A DNA stretch of 26,650 nucleotides from Gammaproteobacteria bacterium (GCA_011051475.1 DRLE01000251.1:1-26650); one strand, 5' to 3'. Positions 1-8,116 are shown, counted from the stretch's first letter. The notes: generated by a model from the sequence alone, not told the origin. Numbers and translations are program-made.

Positions 1-76
1 CAAAGAACGCAAAATGCGCGAAAAAAACAAAAGCGGTTTTTTCTGTTTGTCTTTGCGCACTTCGCGTTCTTTGCGG
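1..76. repeat. Inverted-repeat element, CGCAAAG family, cut by the window edge
   Basis: The right arm (51-76), read on the minus strand, starts with CC and contains three 7-base words, CGCAAAG, CGCGAAG and CGCAAAG, at a 9-base period. The left arm (1-23) matches it inverted at 19 of 23 positions; its first bases lie outside the window. An AAAAGCTTTT motif (80-89) follows on the outer side. The element lies just beyond the 3' end of the minus-strand phosphodiesterase gene and could form a hairpin in its transcript. It shares the three-word arm design of the elements at 4698, 16201, 21361 and 24996. Confidence 0.7.
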
Positions 77-91
77 CAAAAAAGCTTTTAC

Positions 92-859
92 CTACAACGC
101 AAATACATCCCCGTCTTTGAGCTGCTGCACATCCCGCTGCGGCATGGCCTCGCGGCACTGCTGCATGATTTCCTGCTCGCAGCCCGGTTTGAGGTGGGTA
201 ATGCAGACCTTTGGGTGGTGTTTCAGTTTTGCCAGATCGGCGGCCAGCAGCTGCGGGCAGTAGTGGCAGGCCTTGTCCGCCAGTTCGCGGTCTTTATCGG
301 CAAAGGCCGATTCGACGAACAGCAGGTCGAGCGAGTCATGCCGGTTCAGGGCTTCCCAGAAACTGTCATTCGTGGTGGTGTCACCGCTAAAGGCAAAGGA
401 TTTGCCCGCCGACTGCACCCGATAGCCGACGGCGGGCACGGTATGGTTGACGGCAATACTTTCTATCTGCCGCCCGGCCAGCTCAATAAGACCGCCAGCA
501 GGCATGGGCTCGAAGCGCAACACGGCATTGTCCGGTGCCGGCAATTCGCTAAAGTCCGGCCAGATCTGCCAGTTGAATATATGCGCGCGCAGTGCGCTGA
601 TGGTTTCCGGCAGGGCGTGCACAACCAGCGGAGCACCGATAAGATCATCAAACAGGGTATCGGCAAGCAGCGGGATCGAGGCAATATGATCAAGGTGCGA
701 ATGGGTAATAAAGATATGGCGAACAGTACGCATTTGCGCCAGCGTCAGGCCGTTAGCGCCCGTTCCTGCATCGACAAGAATATCATTATCAATCAGAAAA
801 GAAGTCGTTGCCGCATTACGGTATATACCGCCACTACAACCCAGTACACGCACTTTCAT
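92..859 (-). CDS. MBL-fold hydrolase, probable class II 3',5'-cyclic-nucleotide phosphodiesterase
   Basis: A 255-residue cytosolic metallo-beta-lactamase-fold hydrolase without a signal peptide. The metal-binding signature HxHxDH is at residues 53-58 (THSHLDH). Further likely ligands are His139, Asp160 in FSGDTTTND and His222 in THLKPG. The HSHLDHIASIP segment resembles the signature of class II cyclic-nucleotide phosphodiesterases, and whole-length resemblance to proteins annotated that way is the basis of the call. Family members hydrolyse cAMP or cGMP to the 5'-monophosphate, but the fold also covers other phosphodiesterases, so the substrate is inferred. The gene is transcribed alone, divergent from ypjD. 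A CRP-like site lies about 165 bp upstream, which fits a link to cAMP. The alternative is an uncharacterised MBL hydrolase such as an RNase Z-like enzyme. Confidence 0.72.
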   Translation of the reverse strand: MKVRVLGCSGGIYRNAATTSFLIDNDILVDAGTGANGLTLAQMRTVRHIFITHSHLDHIASIPLLADTLFDDLIGAPLVVHALPETISALRAHIFNWQIWPDFSELPAPDNAVLRFEPMPAGGLIELAGRQIESIAVNHTVPAVGYRVQSAGKSFAFSGDTTTNDSFWEALNRHDSLDLLFVESAFADKDRELADKACHYCPQLLAADLAKLKHHPKVCITHLKPGCEQEIMQQCREAMPQRDVQQLKDGDVFAL

Positions 860-1015
860 CAGGTTTGCTCACTCCGGCGCCCCGCCGAACACACTTTACC
901 AATCGGTATTTCCGGCCGTCGATACGGACCGGCCCCCGTTATTTTTTATTATTATCATCTCAAGTGCTAACATGTAATGAAAAAGTTGTTACTTACACTA
1001 GCAGAAACGATAGAA

Positions 1016-1031
1016 TGTGAATAGCATCACA
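1016..1031. promoter_or_regulatory. Putative CRP (cAMP receptor protein) binding site
   Basis: The bases TGTGAATAGCATCACA give both consensus half-sites, TGTGA and TCACA, with the correct 6-base spacing and favourable flanks (GAA before, GTT after). The site lies in the 258-bp gap between the divergent phosphodiesterase gene and ypjD. It is about 87 bp before the ypjD ATG and 157 bp before the phosphodiesterase ATG. A TAGAAT hexamer (1011-1016) touches its left edge, so it could block a rightward promoter or activate a leftward one. Which gene it controls is not evident from the sequence. Confidence 0.6.
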
Positions 1032-1117
1032 GTTCGACGGGATCCGGATACACAGCGTTTCTCCTAACTGATCTTTCAGCAAAACGAGCCTGTTCACACA
1101 CAGTTGATTCAACCAAT

Positions 1118-1924
1118 ATGGCCAGTTACCTTTTAATCTACAGCGCGATTATTCTTTACCTTGCCTGCTCTGCCCTGCTGTATTTTCAGCTGAAGAATCC
1201 GGCGGACACGCCGCCAGTGCGAAAAAAACAGATTCTGCTGATTGGCCTGGGTGCCGTGGTACTGCATTTACTGGTTCTGTATAACAGCCTGGTAACCCCC
1301 GAAGGGATTAACCTGGGTTTCTACAATGCCGCCTCGCTGGTCAGCATTTTTATCGCACTGTTCACGCTGACGGCTGTCTGGCGCCACCCGGTGGATATTC
1401 TCGCCGTTATCCTGTTACCGATGGCGGCCCTGACCATGCTGCTGGATATCAACAGCAACACCAGTCATATTCTGCCGCCGGGCAGTTCTCCGGCGCTGGC
1501 GTTCCATATCCTTACCTCGATCATTGCCTACAGTCTGCTGGCGCTGGCCGCGCTGCAGGCCATTCTGCTGTCCATACAGAACAACCTGCTGCATGCGCAC
1601 CACCCGGGCGGCTTTCTGCGCCTGCTGCCGCCGCTGCGCTATATGGAAGTCCTGCTGTTCGAGGTGATTCTGGCCGGTTTTGTCGCCCTCACGATTTCAC
1701 TGGGCAGCGGCCTGATTTTTCTGGAAAACATGTTTGAGCAGCAGCTGGTACACAAGACCGTGCTGTCCATTATTGCCTGGTTCGTCTTCCTGATCCTGCT
1801 CATCGGTCACTGGAAACTGGGCTGGCGCGGGCGCACGGCGATTCGCTGGTCACTGGCCGGTTTTGTCAGCCTGATGCTGGCCTATTTCGGCAGCAAGTTT
1901 GTCATCGAAATCGTGCTGAGCTGA
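1118..1924 (+). CDS. ypjD: YpjD-type cytochrome c assembly family inner-membrane protein
   Basis: A 268-residue integral membrane protein with about eight hydrophobic segments and short polar loops. It resembles the CcsA/CcmC-like 'cytochrome c assembly protein' family in its YpjD branch. Histidines near membrane boundaries (for example in AFHILTS and LVHKTVL) are placed as in heme-handling relatives, but a heme role for YpjD itself is an inference. In E. coli ypjD lies beside yfjD, the homologue of the next gene here, and the pair has been linked to magnesium and divalent-cation transport. ATG 1118 gives a normal family N-terminus; no clear Shine-Dalgarno sequence precedes it. The next gene starts 94 bp downstream behind its own promoter. 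Confidence 0.82.
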   Translation: MASYLLIYSAIILYLACSALLYFQLKNPADTPPVRKKQILLIGLGAVVLHLLVLYNSLVTPEGINLGFYNAASLVSIFIALFTLTAVWRHPVDILAVILLPMAALTMLLDINSNTSHILPPGSSPALAFHILTSIIAYSLLALAALQAILLSIQNNLLHAHHPGGFLRLLPPLRYMEVLLFEVILAGFVALTISLGSGLIFLENMFEQQLVHKTVLSIIAWFVFLILLIGHWKLGWRGRTAIRWSLAGFVSLMLAYFGSKFVIEIVLS

Positions 1925-1958
1925 TCCCGGTAATCCGGCAGGCAAGCAACAAATCCGC

Positions 1959-1986
1959 TTGACTCTTCGGGCCGCTCGCACATAAT
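1959..1986 (+). promoter_or_regulatory. Sigma70-type promoter of the CorB/CorC-type transporter gene
   Basis: TTGACT (1959-1964) and CATAAT (1981-1986) are separated by 16 bases, and each matches the consensus at five of six positions. Transcription would start near 1993, leaving a leader of about 26 bases before the TTG start at 2019. This gives the transporter and radA a promoter independent of ypjD. Confidence 0.6.
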
Positions 1987-2018
1987 TAACCCTTTCCAGC
2001 CACCACGGACCTCACTTT

Positions 2019-3320
2019 TTGAACGAAATCCCAACAGCCTGGCTGTTTATTATTCTCGGTTCCCTGATCCTGCTCTCCGGTTTCTTCTCGGGCTCGGAAA
2101 CCGCTCTGATGACGCTCAACCGCTACCGTCTGAAAAGCCTGTCGGACAAGGGACACCGTGGTGCACGCCTGGCGACGAAACTGCTGGAGCGGCCCGACCG
2201 CCTGCTCGGCCTGATTCTGCTGGGCAATAATATTGTCAATATCTTTGCCGCCACCATCGCCACCATTATCGCCATGCGCCTGTACGGTGAAGTCGGCCTC
2301 GCCGTAGCGCCGATAGCCCTGGCCTTTATTATCCTGGTATTTGCCGAGGTTACGCCGAAAACCCTGGCCGCCATCAAACCCGAAACCCTGGCCTTTCCCT
2401 CGGCCTTTATCTACAGCCTGATTGCCACGCCGCTGTACCCGTTTGTCTGGCTGGTCAATATCTTTTCCAATGCACTGCTGCGCCTGATCGGCATCCACCC
2501 GGACAGTGACATTCGCCATGAGCTCAGCGCCGATGAACTGCGCGCCGTGGTGGTGGAGGCCGAACAGTTCATGCCGCAGGCACACTCGGACATGCTGCTG
2601 GGTATACTCGATCTGGAGCGGGTCAGCGTCGAGGACATTATGATTCCGCGCAACGAGATTACCGGCATCGACCTGAACGATGACTGGAACGATATTGTGC
2701 GCCAGATCACCCACAGCCAGCGTACCCGCGTGCCCGTATTCCATGACAGCATCGACAATACCATCGGCGTGCTGCACCTGCGCAAGGTGCTCAACCTGTT
2801 CGCCCGTGACGAGCTGAATATGGACACCCTCAAGGGCCTGATCGCGCCTGCCTATTTCATTCCCGCCGGTACCTCGCTGACCCGCCAGCTGCTGAACTTC
2901 AAGGCAAACCGCCGCCGCTCCGGTCTGGTGGTGGATGAGTACGGCAGCATACAGGGGCTGGTAACCCTGGAGGACATTCTCGAGGAAATCGTCGGCCAGT
3001 TCACCACCGACTCGCCCACACGCAACCCCGGCATTCATCGCCAGAAGGACGGCAGCTATCTGATCGATGGCAATACCCATATCCGCGAGATCAATCGTAC
3101 GCTGGGCTGGTCACTGCCAACCGATGGCCCGAAAACCCTCAATGGCCTCATTCTGGAGCATATGGAGATCATCCCGCAGACCGGCACCAGCCTGATGATC
3201 GGTGACTATACCATCGAGATCACCCGCTCCACCAAAAATGCCGTGCAGACCGCCCGCCTGACGAATCAGGCGGAAAGCGCGGATAGCAAGGAAGATAAGG
3301 CACCACAGGACACAGACTGA
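2019..3320 (+). CDS. CNNM/CorB-type transporter, DUF21 and CBS domains (HlyC/CorC family)
   Basis: A 433-residue inner-membrane protein of the CNNM/CorB/YfjD family, linked to Mg2+ and Co2+ transport or resistance. In order it has an N-terminal DUF21 membrane domain (roughly residues 5-170, with the family motif SGxFSGSETALMTLNRYRLK), a CBS pair (about 195-320, MIPRNEI and VVDEYGSIQGLVTLEDILEEIVG) and a C-terminal CorC/HlyC domain (about 340-410). The last 20 residues are polar and acidic. The start is TTG at 2019, because the next in-frame ATG falls inside the first membrane helix and would truncate it. The stop overlaps the radA ATG by one base, so the two genes are translationally coupled. 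Placement beside ypjD matches E. coli. Confidence 0.9.
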   Translation: MNEIPTAWLFIILGSLILLSGFFSGSETALMTLNRYRLKSLSDKGHRGARLATKLLERPDRLLGLILLGNNIVNIFAATIATIIAMRLYGEVGLAVAPIALAFIILVFAEVTPKTLAAIKPETLAFPSAFIYSLIATPLYPFVWLVNIFSNALLRLIGIHPDSDIRHELSADELRAVVVEAEQFMPQAHSDMLLGILDLERVSVEDIMIPRNEITGIDLNDDWNDIVRQITHSQRTRVPVFHDSIDNTIGVLHLRKVLNLFARDELNMDTLKGLIAPAYFIPAGTSLTRQLLNFKANRRRSGLVVDEYGSIQGLVTLEDILEEIVGQFTTDSPTRNPGIHRQKDGSYLIDGNTHIREINRTLGWSLPTDGPKTLNGLILEHMEIIPQTGTSLMIGDYTIEITRSTKNAVQTARLTNQAESADSKEDKAPQDTD

Positions 3321-4690
3321 TGGCAAAGGCAAAAATCCAGTACAGCTGCACCGCCTGCGGCGCCATCCATAACAAGTGGGCCGGCCAGTGCAATGACTGC
3401 GGCGAATGGAACACCATGAGCGAAACCATTGCCGCCGTGGTCAGCAACAACCGCCAGGGCTTTGCCGGCAAGAAGGGCGGCGCGCGCATACAGGCGCTGG
3501 AAGAAATCCAGATGCGCGCCGACAGCCGCACACCCACCCGTATCAGCGAACTCGACCGGGTGCTTGGTGGCGGACTGGTACACGGCTCGGTGACCCTGAT
3601 CGGCGGTGACCCCGGCATCGGCAAGTCCACCCTGCTCACCCAGACCCTGGCAAAACTCAGCGACGAGCTGCCCTGCCTGTATGTCACCGGCGAGGAATCG
3701 CTGCAACAGGTCGGCCTGCGCGCCCACCGCCTGGGCCTGACCGACAAGGGGCTGAAACTGCTGTCGGAAACCTGCGTGGAAAACATTATTACCCTGGCCT
3801 CCGAAGAAAAGCCGAAAGTCATCGTTATCGACTCCATACAGACGGTATACACCGAAAGCCTGCAGTCGGCCCCCGGCGCGGTGGCGCAGGTGCGCGAAAG
3901 CGCCGCCCAGCTGGTGCGTTTTGCCAAGCAGACCGGCACCGCCCTGTTTCTGGTCGGCCATGTCACCAAGGAAGGCACCCTGGCCGGGCCGCGCGTGCTG
4001 GAGCATATGGTCGATACCGTGCTGTATTTCGAAGGCGATCCCGGCGAGCGCTACCGCATGATCCGCGCCATCAAGAACCGTTTCGGCGCGGTCAACGAGC
4101 TGGGAATCTTTGCCATGACCGACGAGGGCCTGAAAACGGTGAGCAACCCCTCGGCGATTTTTCTCTCTCGCCACGAGGAGCCGGTGGCCGGCAGCATTAT
4201 TACCGTTACCCGCGAGGGCAGCCGCCCGCTGCTGATCGAGCTGCAGGCGCTGGTCGATGAAAGCCACAGCAGCAATCCGCGTCGTGTCTGCCTCGGCCTC
4301 GATCCCAACCGCCTGAATATGCTGCTGGCGGTCATCCACCGCCACGCCGGCATCGCCATGTTCGACCAGGACGTGTTTATCAATATCGTCGGCGGCGTGC
4401 GCCTCACCGAAACCTCGGCCGACACCGCCCTGATCCTCGCCGCCCTGTCCAGCTTCCGTGACCGGCCGCTGCCCAATGATGTCTTCACCTTCGGTGAAAT
4501 CGGCCTGGCCGGCGAAATCCGCCCCGTGCCCAACGGCCAGGAACGCCTGCGCGAAGCCGCCAAGCACGGCTTCAAAACCGCCATTATCCCCAAAGCCAAC
4601 GCACCCCGCAGGGGCGAAGCCATCGACGGGCTGGAGATTATTGCCGTGCAGCGGGTCAGTGAGTTGATCGAAACGGCGATTAGTTTGTGA
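3320..4690 (+). CDS. radA: DNA repair protein RadA
   Basis: A 456-residue RadA (Sms), the RecA-related helicase that extends and resolves branched recombination intermediates. The N-terminal zinc finger has Cys10, Cys13, Cys24 and Cys27. The Walker A motif GGDPGIGKST is at 95-104, followed by the RadA-specific KNRFG motif at 252-256. The C-terminal third is the Lon-protease-like domain (VCLGLDPNRLNMLLAVIHRH through GEIGLAGEIRPV). The length is normal for the family and all key motifs are intact. It is co-transcribed with the transporter gene upstream (one-base overlap). An inverted-repeat element begins 8 bp after the stop. Confidence 0.97.
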   Translation: MAKAKIQYSCTACGAIHNKWAGQCNDCGEWNTMSETIAAVVSNNRQGFAGKKGGARIQALEEIQMRADSRTPTRISELDRVLGGGLVHGSVTLIGGDPGIGKSTLLTQTLAKLSDELPCLYVTGEESLQQVGLRAHRLGLTDKGLKLLSETCVENIITLASEEKPKVIVIDSIQTVYTESLQSAPGAVAQVRESAAQLVRFAKQTGTALFLVGHVTKEGTLAGPRVLEHMVDTVLYFEGDPGERYRMIRAIKNRFGAVNELGIFAMTDEGLKTVSNPSAIFLSRHEEPVAGSIITVTREGSRPLLIELQALVDESHSSNPRRVCLGLDPNRLNMLLAVIHRHAGIAMFDQDVFINIVGGVRLTETSADTALILAALSSFRDRPLPNDVFTFGEIGLAGEIRPVPNGQERLREAAKHGFKTAIIPKANAPRRGEAIDGLEIIAVQRVSELIETAISL

Positions 4691-4697
4691 TCTTTTT

Positions 4698-4916
4698 CCG
4701 CTAATGAACGCAAATAAACGCAAATAGAAAAGCTTTTTATTTTTTAAATCTTGTAGGCCGGCAAGCAACCTTGATCACCAGCGAACGTTAGCGCTTCGGT
4801 AATTGCTCCTGCATGGCCCTAACACCATCCGTCCAGGGACATATATGCTGGCCTACATTCTGTAGAAAAAAATCATTTTTGTTTGAACATTTGCGTTTAT
4901 TTGCGTTCATTTGCGG
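4698..4916. repeat. Inverted-repeat element, CGCAAAT family, with a nested REP-like pair
   Basis: A 219-bp non-coding element between radA and xseB. Arms 4698-4725 and 4889-4916 are inverted copies identical at 27 of 28 positions. Each begins CCGC and holds three CGCAAAT words at an exact 10-base period; the left arm has one change, CGCTAAT. Inside lies a second inverted pair, TGTAGGCCGGC (4752-4762) and GCTGGCCTACA (4847-4857), 10 of 11 matching, which resembles the tail of enterobacterial REP sequences. AAAAGCTTTTT (4728-4738) lies between outer arm and inner pair. No reading frame inside looks coding. Confidence 0.88.
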
Positions 4917-4936
4917 ATAAACAAACAACAAATATT

Positions 4937-4945
4937 TGCTAGAAT
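4937..4945 (+). promoter_or_regulatory. Possible extended -10 promoter of xseB
   Basis: TGC-TAGAAT is an extended -10 element with no good -35 at 16-18 bases. Transcription would begin close to the xseB ATG at 4951, giving a leaderless or nearly leaderless message. The same TTGCTA core occurs before the PilZ gene (12060) and proS (25202). It lies 20 bp beyond the right arm of the repeat element. Confidence 0.4.
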
Positions 4946-4950
4946 GCCGC

Positions 4951-5181
4951 ATGGCCAAAAAGAACCCCAATTTTGAGAAAGCCCTTGCCGAGCTGGAAAC
5001 CCTGGTCGAGGAGATGGAACAGGGCGAGCTCAGCCTGGAAGAGTCGCTGAAACGCTTTGAAAAAGGCATTGCGCTTAGCAGCGAGTGCCAGCAGGCGCTG
5101 CAGAATGCCGAGCTCAAGATCAAGCAGCTGATCGAGAAAAACGGCAAATTGCTGGAAGCAGACATCGAGCTGGATGACTGA
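4951..5181 (+). CDS. xseB: Exodeoxyribonuclease VII small subunit
   Basis: A 76-residue, almost wholly helical acidic protein. It matches XseB, the small subunit that assembles with XseA into exonuclease VII, which degrades single-stranded DNA from both ends. The family pattern is clear: FEKALAELETLVEEMEQGELSLEESLKRFEKGIAL, with its first part at residues 8-27, followed by the C-terminal helix. ATG 4951 is chosen; a TTG 15 bases upstream would only add five residues that overlap the probable -10 box. It is the first gene of the classic xseB-ispA-dxs operon, with ispA starting 5 bp after its stop. No xseA is in the window. Confidence 0.93.
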   Translation: MAKKNPNFEKALAELETLVEEMEQGELSLEESLKRFEKGIALSSECQQALQNAELKIKQLIEKNGKLLEADIELDD

Positions 5182-5186
5182 CAGCC

Positions 5187-6083
5187 ATGCCCCCTGTTTT
5201 TCAAGACCGCCTGGAGAAATACCAGCAGCGCGTTGACGCTGCTCTTGACCGATTCCTGCCGGCCGATGACCCGCCGGAGCACAACCTGGCCGAAGCCATC
5301 CGCTACTCGGTTATCGGTGGCGGCAAGCGTATCCGCCCGGCCATGGTCTATGCCGCCGGCGAGGCCATGGGGGTTGCCACCGACCTGCTCGATATTCCTG
5401 CCAGCGCGGTGGAAATGATTCATGCCTATTCACTGATCCACGACGACCTGCCGGCGATGGACGATGACGACCTGCGCCGCGGCCGCCCGACCGTGCACAG
5501 GGCCTTCGATGAGGCCACCGCGATCCTCGCCGGCGACGCCCTGCAGGCGCTGGCCTATGAAATCCTGGCCAAACAGGAACATCCCGAACTGGATGCCGAG
5601 CACCGCATTGCCATGCTCAGCCTGCTGACCGAGGCCAGCGGCGCGCACGGCATGGCCGGCGGCCAGGCGGTCGACCTGGCGGCTGTCGGCAAGGCGCTGT
5701 CACTGGAACAGCTCGAACACATGCACCAGCTGAAAACCGGCGCCCTGATCCGCGCCAGCGTGCTGCTCGGCGCCATGTGCAAGGCCGATATCAGCAACGA
5801 GGAAATCGACATTCTGAGCAATTACGCCCGATGCATCGGCCTGTCCTTCCAGATCCAGGACGATATCCTCGATGTTATCAGCGACACCGAAACCCTGGGC
5901 AAGCCGCAGGGCTCGGACCAGGCCCAGCAGAAACCCACCTTTCCCGCCATTCTGGGACTGGAAAACGCCATAGAACGCGCGCAGGAGCAGCACCGGCTGG
6001 CACTGAAAACCCTTGAACCGCTGGATGAAAAGGCGGATAGTTTACGTCAGCTGTCCGCATACATCGTCGAACGCCGGTATTAA
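5187..6083 (+). CDS. ispA: (2E,6E)-farnesyl diphosphate synthase
   Basis: A 298-residue trans-prenyltransferase that condenses isopentenyl diphosphate with DMAPP and geranyl diphosphate to make farnesyl diphosphate, precursor of quinone side chains and undecaprenyl carriers. The first aspartate-rich motif, DDLPAMD, is at 86-92 followed by DDDLRRG. The second, DDILD, is at 225-229. GGGKRIRP (44-51) is the usual N-terminal substrate-binding segment. Length and motifs are typical of bacterial IspA rather than the longer octaprenyl synthases. It lies 5 bp after xseB and 12 bp before dxs, so one transcript is expected. Confidence 0.96.
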   Translation: MPPVFQDRLEKYQQRVDAALDRFLPADDPPEHNLAEAIRYSVIGGGKRIRPAMVYAAGEAMGVATDLLDIPASAVEMIHAYSLIHDDLPAMDDDDLRRGRPTVHRAFDEATAILAGDALQALAYEILAKQEHPELDAEHRIAMLSLLTEASGAHGMAGGQAVDLAAVGKALSLEQLEHMHQLKTGALIRASVLLGAMCKADISNEEIDILSNYARCIGLSFQIQDDILDVISDTETLGKPQGSDQAQQKPTFPAILGLENAIERAQEQHRLALKTLEPLDEKADSLRQLSAYIVERRY

Positions 6084-6095
6084 GGATACTTGCCC

Positions 6096-7991
6096 ATGCC
6101 CTTTTCCAACGCCAACTGGTCACTGCTGGAGTCGATAGACTCTCCCGATGACCTGCGCAAACTGAACCTGCCGCAGCTGAAAACCCTGGCCCGCCAGCTG
6201 CGCGAGTTTCTGCTCGACAGCGTGGCCACCACCGGCGGCCACCTTTCCGCCGGCCTGGGCACGGTGGAACTGACCATCGCCCTGCACTATGTTTTCAACA
6301 CGCCCTACGATCGCCTGGTCTGGGACGTGGGTCACCAGACCTACCCGCACAAGATTCTCACCGGTCGCCGCGAGCAGATGGCCGGACTGCGCCAGAAAGG
6401 CGGCATTGCCGGCTTTCCCAAACGCGATGAAAGCGAATACGATGCCTTTGGCACCGGCCACTCCAGCACCTCGATTTCCGCCGCCCTGGGCATGAGCCTG
6501 GCGGCAAAGGCCCGGGGCGAACACCGCCACTGCGTCGCCATTATCGGCGACGGCGCCATGACCGCCGGCATGGCCTTCGAGGCGCTGAACCACGCCGGCG
6601 ACAGCGATGCCAATCTGCTGGTCATCCTCAATGACAACGACATGTCGATTTCGCCCAATGTCGGCGCCCTGTCCAACCACCTCACCCGCCTGCTCTCCGG
6701 CAACCTGTTTTCCAGCGTGCGCGAAGGCGGCAAAAAGGTGCTGGAGCATATTCCGCCGGCACTGGAACTGGCACGGCGCACCGAGGAACACGTCAAGGGC
6801 ATGCTGGCGCCGGGCACCCTGTTCGAGGAACTGGGCTTCAATTATTTCGGTCCGGTCGACGGCCACGACCTCGACACCCTGATACCGGTGCTGAAAAACA
6901 TCGGCGCGCAGAACGGGCCGCGTCTGCTGCATATCCGCACGCAGAAAGGCAAGGGCTATTTCCCGGCCGAAGACGCACCGGTCAAGTTCCACGGCGTGGG
7001 CGCTTTCGACCTCAGCACCGGCAAGGCGCATGGCGGCAAAACCGGCAGCCAGGCGCCCAGCTATACCGATATATTCGGCCAGTGGCTGTGCGACATGGCG
7101 GCGCAGGATGAACGCCTGATGGGCATTACCCCGGCAATGTCGGAAGGTTCCGGCCTGGTCGAATTTTCCCGGCGTTTTCCCGAGCGTTATTTCGATGTCG
7201 GCATTGCCGAGCAGCATGCCGTCACTCTGGCCGCCGGCATGGCCTGTGAAGGCCTGAAACCGGTGGTGGCCATCTATTCCACCTTCTTGCAGCGCGCCTA
7301 TGACCAGCAGATCCACGATGTGGCGCTGCAGAACCTGCCGGTGGTGTTCGCCATCGACCGTGCAGGCATTGTCGGCGCCGACGGCCCGACCCATACCGGC
7401 GCCTATGACATCAGTTTTATGCGCTGTATTCCGAACATGGTGATTATGACCCCGGCCAATGCCAGCGAGTGCCGCGGCCTGCTGACCACGGCCTTCCTGC
7501 ACGACGGCCCCGCGGCGGTGCGCTATCCGCGTGGTGCCGCCGCCGCGCCCCTGCCCGGCGAAAAGCAGGGCGATGACAGCCTGCGGGCCCTGCCCTTCGC
7601 CCAGGCCGTACAGAGCCGACAGGGCAGCAAAGTTGCCCTGCTGGTATTTGGCACCCTGCTGAACACCGCGCTGGAAGTGGCCGAGGAGCTGGATGCCAGC
7701 GTTTTCAATATGCGCTTTGTTAAACCGCTGGATGAAAACACGGTAAAACAGGCCGCCAGTGAACACGAGCTGCTGGTCACCATCGAGGAAAACGCCATTG
7801 CCGGTGGCGCCGGCAGCGCCGTAGCTGAATATCTCAGTGCACAGTCCATCGATACGCCCGTCAGCCATATCGGCTTCCCCGATGAATATGTACAACATGG
7901 TGAACCGGCGCAACTGCTGGCCGACTGGGGCCTGGACAGGGACGGCATGCTGACGGCGATTCGCCGCAAAATCAGGGAAACACTCAGGTAA
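6096..7991 (+). CDS. dxs: 1-deoxy-D-xylulose-5-phosphate synthase
   Basis: A 631-residue Dxs, the thiamine-diphosphate enzyme that joins pyruvate and glyceraldehyde 3-phosphate in the first step of the MEP isoprenoid pathway. His49 in TTGGHLSAGLG and the TPP/Mg motif GDGAMTAG (151-158) are present. The pyrimidine-domain segment GIAEQHAVTLAAG carries the catalytic glutamate, and DRAGIVGADGPTHTG follows. The ATG at 6096 is preferred over a TTG six bases upstream because AAGGA (6082-6086) is spaced correctly for it. With ispA directly upstream, the operon couples isoprenoid precursor entry to prenyl chain synthesis. A MITE-like repeat starts 4 bp after the stop. Confidence 0.97.
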   Translation: MPFSNANWSLLESIDSPDDLRKLNLPQLKTLARQLREFLLDSVATTGGHLSAGLGTVELTIALHYVFNTPYDRLVWDVGHQTYPHKILTGRREQMAGLRQKGGIAGFPKRDESEYDAFGTGHSSTSISAALGMSLAAKARGEHRHCVAIIGDGAMTAGMAFEALNHAGDSDANLLVILNDNDMSISPNVGALSNHLTRLLSGNLFSSVREGGKKVLEHIPPALELARRTEEHVKGMLAPGTLFEELGFNYFGPVDGHDLDTLIPVLKNIGAQNGPRLLHIRTQKGKGYFPAEDAPVKFHGVGAFDLSTGKAHGGKTGSQAPSYTDIFGQWLCDMAAQDERLMGITPAMSEGSGLVEFSRRFPERYFDVGIAEQHAVTLAAGMACEGLKPVVAIYSTFLQRAYDQQIHDVALQNLPVVFAIDRAGIVGADGPTHTGAYDISFMRCIPNMVIMTPANASECRGLLTTAFLHDGPAAVRYPRGAAAAPLPGEKQGDDSLRALPFAQAVQSRQGSKVALLVFGTLLNTALEVAEELDASVFNMRFVKPLDENTVKQAASEHELLVTIEENAIAGGAGSAVAEYLSAQSIDTPVSHIGFPDEYVQHGEPAQLLADWGLDRDGMLTAIRRKIRETLR

Positions 7992-7994
7992 ACA

Positions 7995-8063
7995 GGGGTC
8001 GGAGTCAATTTAACAACTGCCAGCGCCAGTAATACGAAGCCTGCATAAATTGACTCCGACCCC
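7995..8063. mobile_element. 69-bp MITE-like element with perfect 18-bp terminal inverted repeats
   Basis: GGGGTCGGAGTCAATTTA (7995-8012) is repeated inverted without mismatch at 8046-8063, around a 33-bp centre. It lies 4 bp after the dxs stop and just before the queD promoter. The GGGGTCGGAGTCAATTT end resembles repeats often seen beside REP-associated tyrosine transposases, recalled from general knowledge and not checked. No transposase is encoded here, so it would be non-autonomous. In RNA it would fold into a strong hairpin at the 3' end of the dxs message, but lacks a terminator T-run. Confidence 0.7.
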
Positions 8064-8087
8064 GACAGATACGATAGATCCGGCGGA

Positions 8088-8116
8088 TTGCTTAAAGACC
8101 GGAAAAAGGATAAAAT
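8088..8116 (+). promoter_or_regulatory. Sigma70-type promoter of queD-folE2
   Basis: TTGCTT (8088-8093) and TAAAAT (8111-8116) are separated by 17 bases. Predicted transcription starts near 8123, giving a leader of about 45 bases before the queD ATG. No recognisable riboswitch fold was seen in that leader. Confidence 0.5.

Noticed and set aside
14..970. Long plus-strand frame opposite the phosphodiesterase gene
   Set aside because: It is antisense to a gene with clear MBL motifs, begins inside a repeat arm and has no recognisable protein features.
3266..4768. 500-codon minus-strand frame opposite radA
   Set aside because: It is the complementary shadow of radA, rich in Gly, Ala and His without domain pattern, and runs into a repeat element.
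6120..7913. 597-codon minus-strand frame opposite dxs
   Set aside because: A shadow frame of a GC-rich conserved gene; no coherent domain or start signal.
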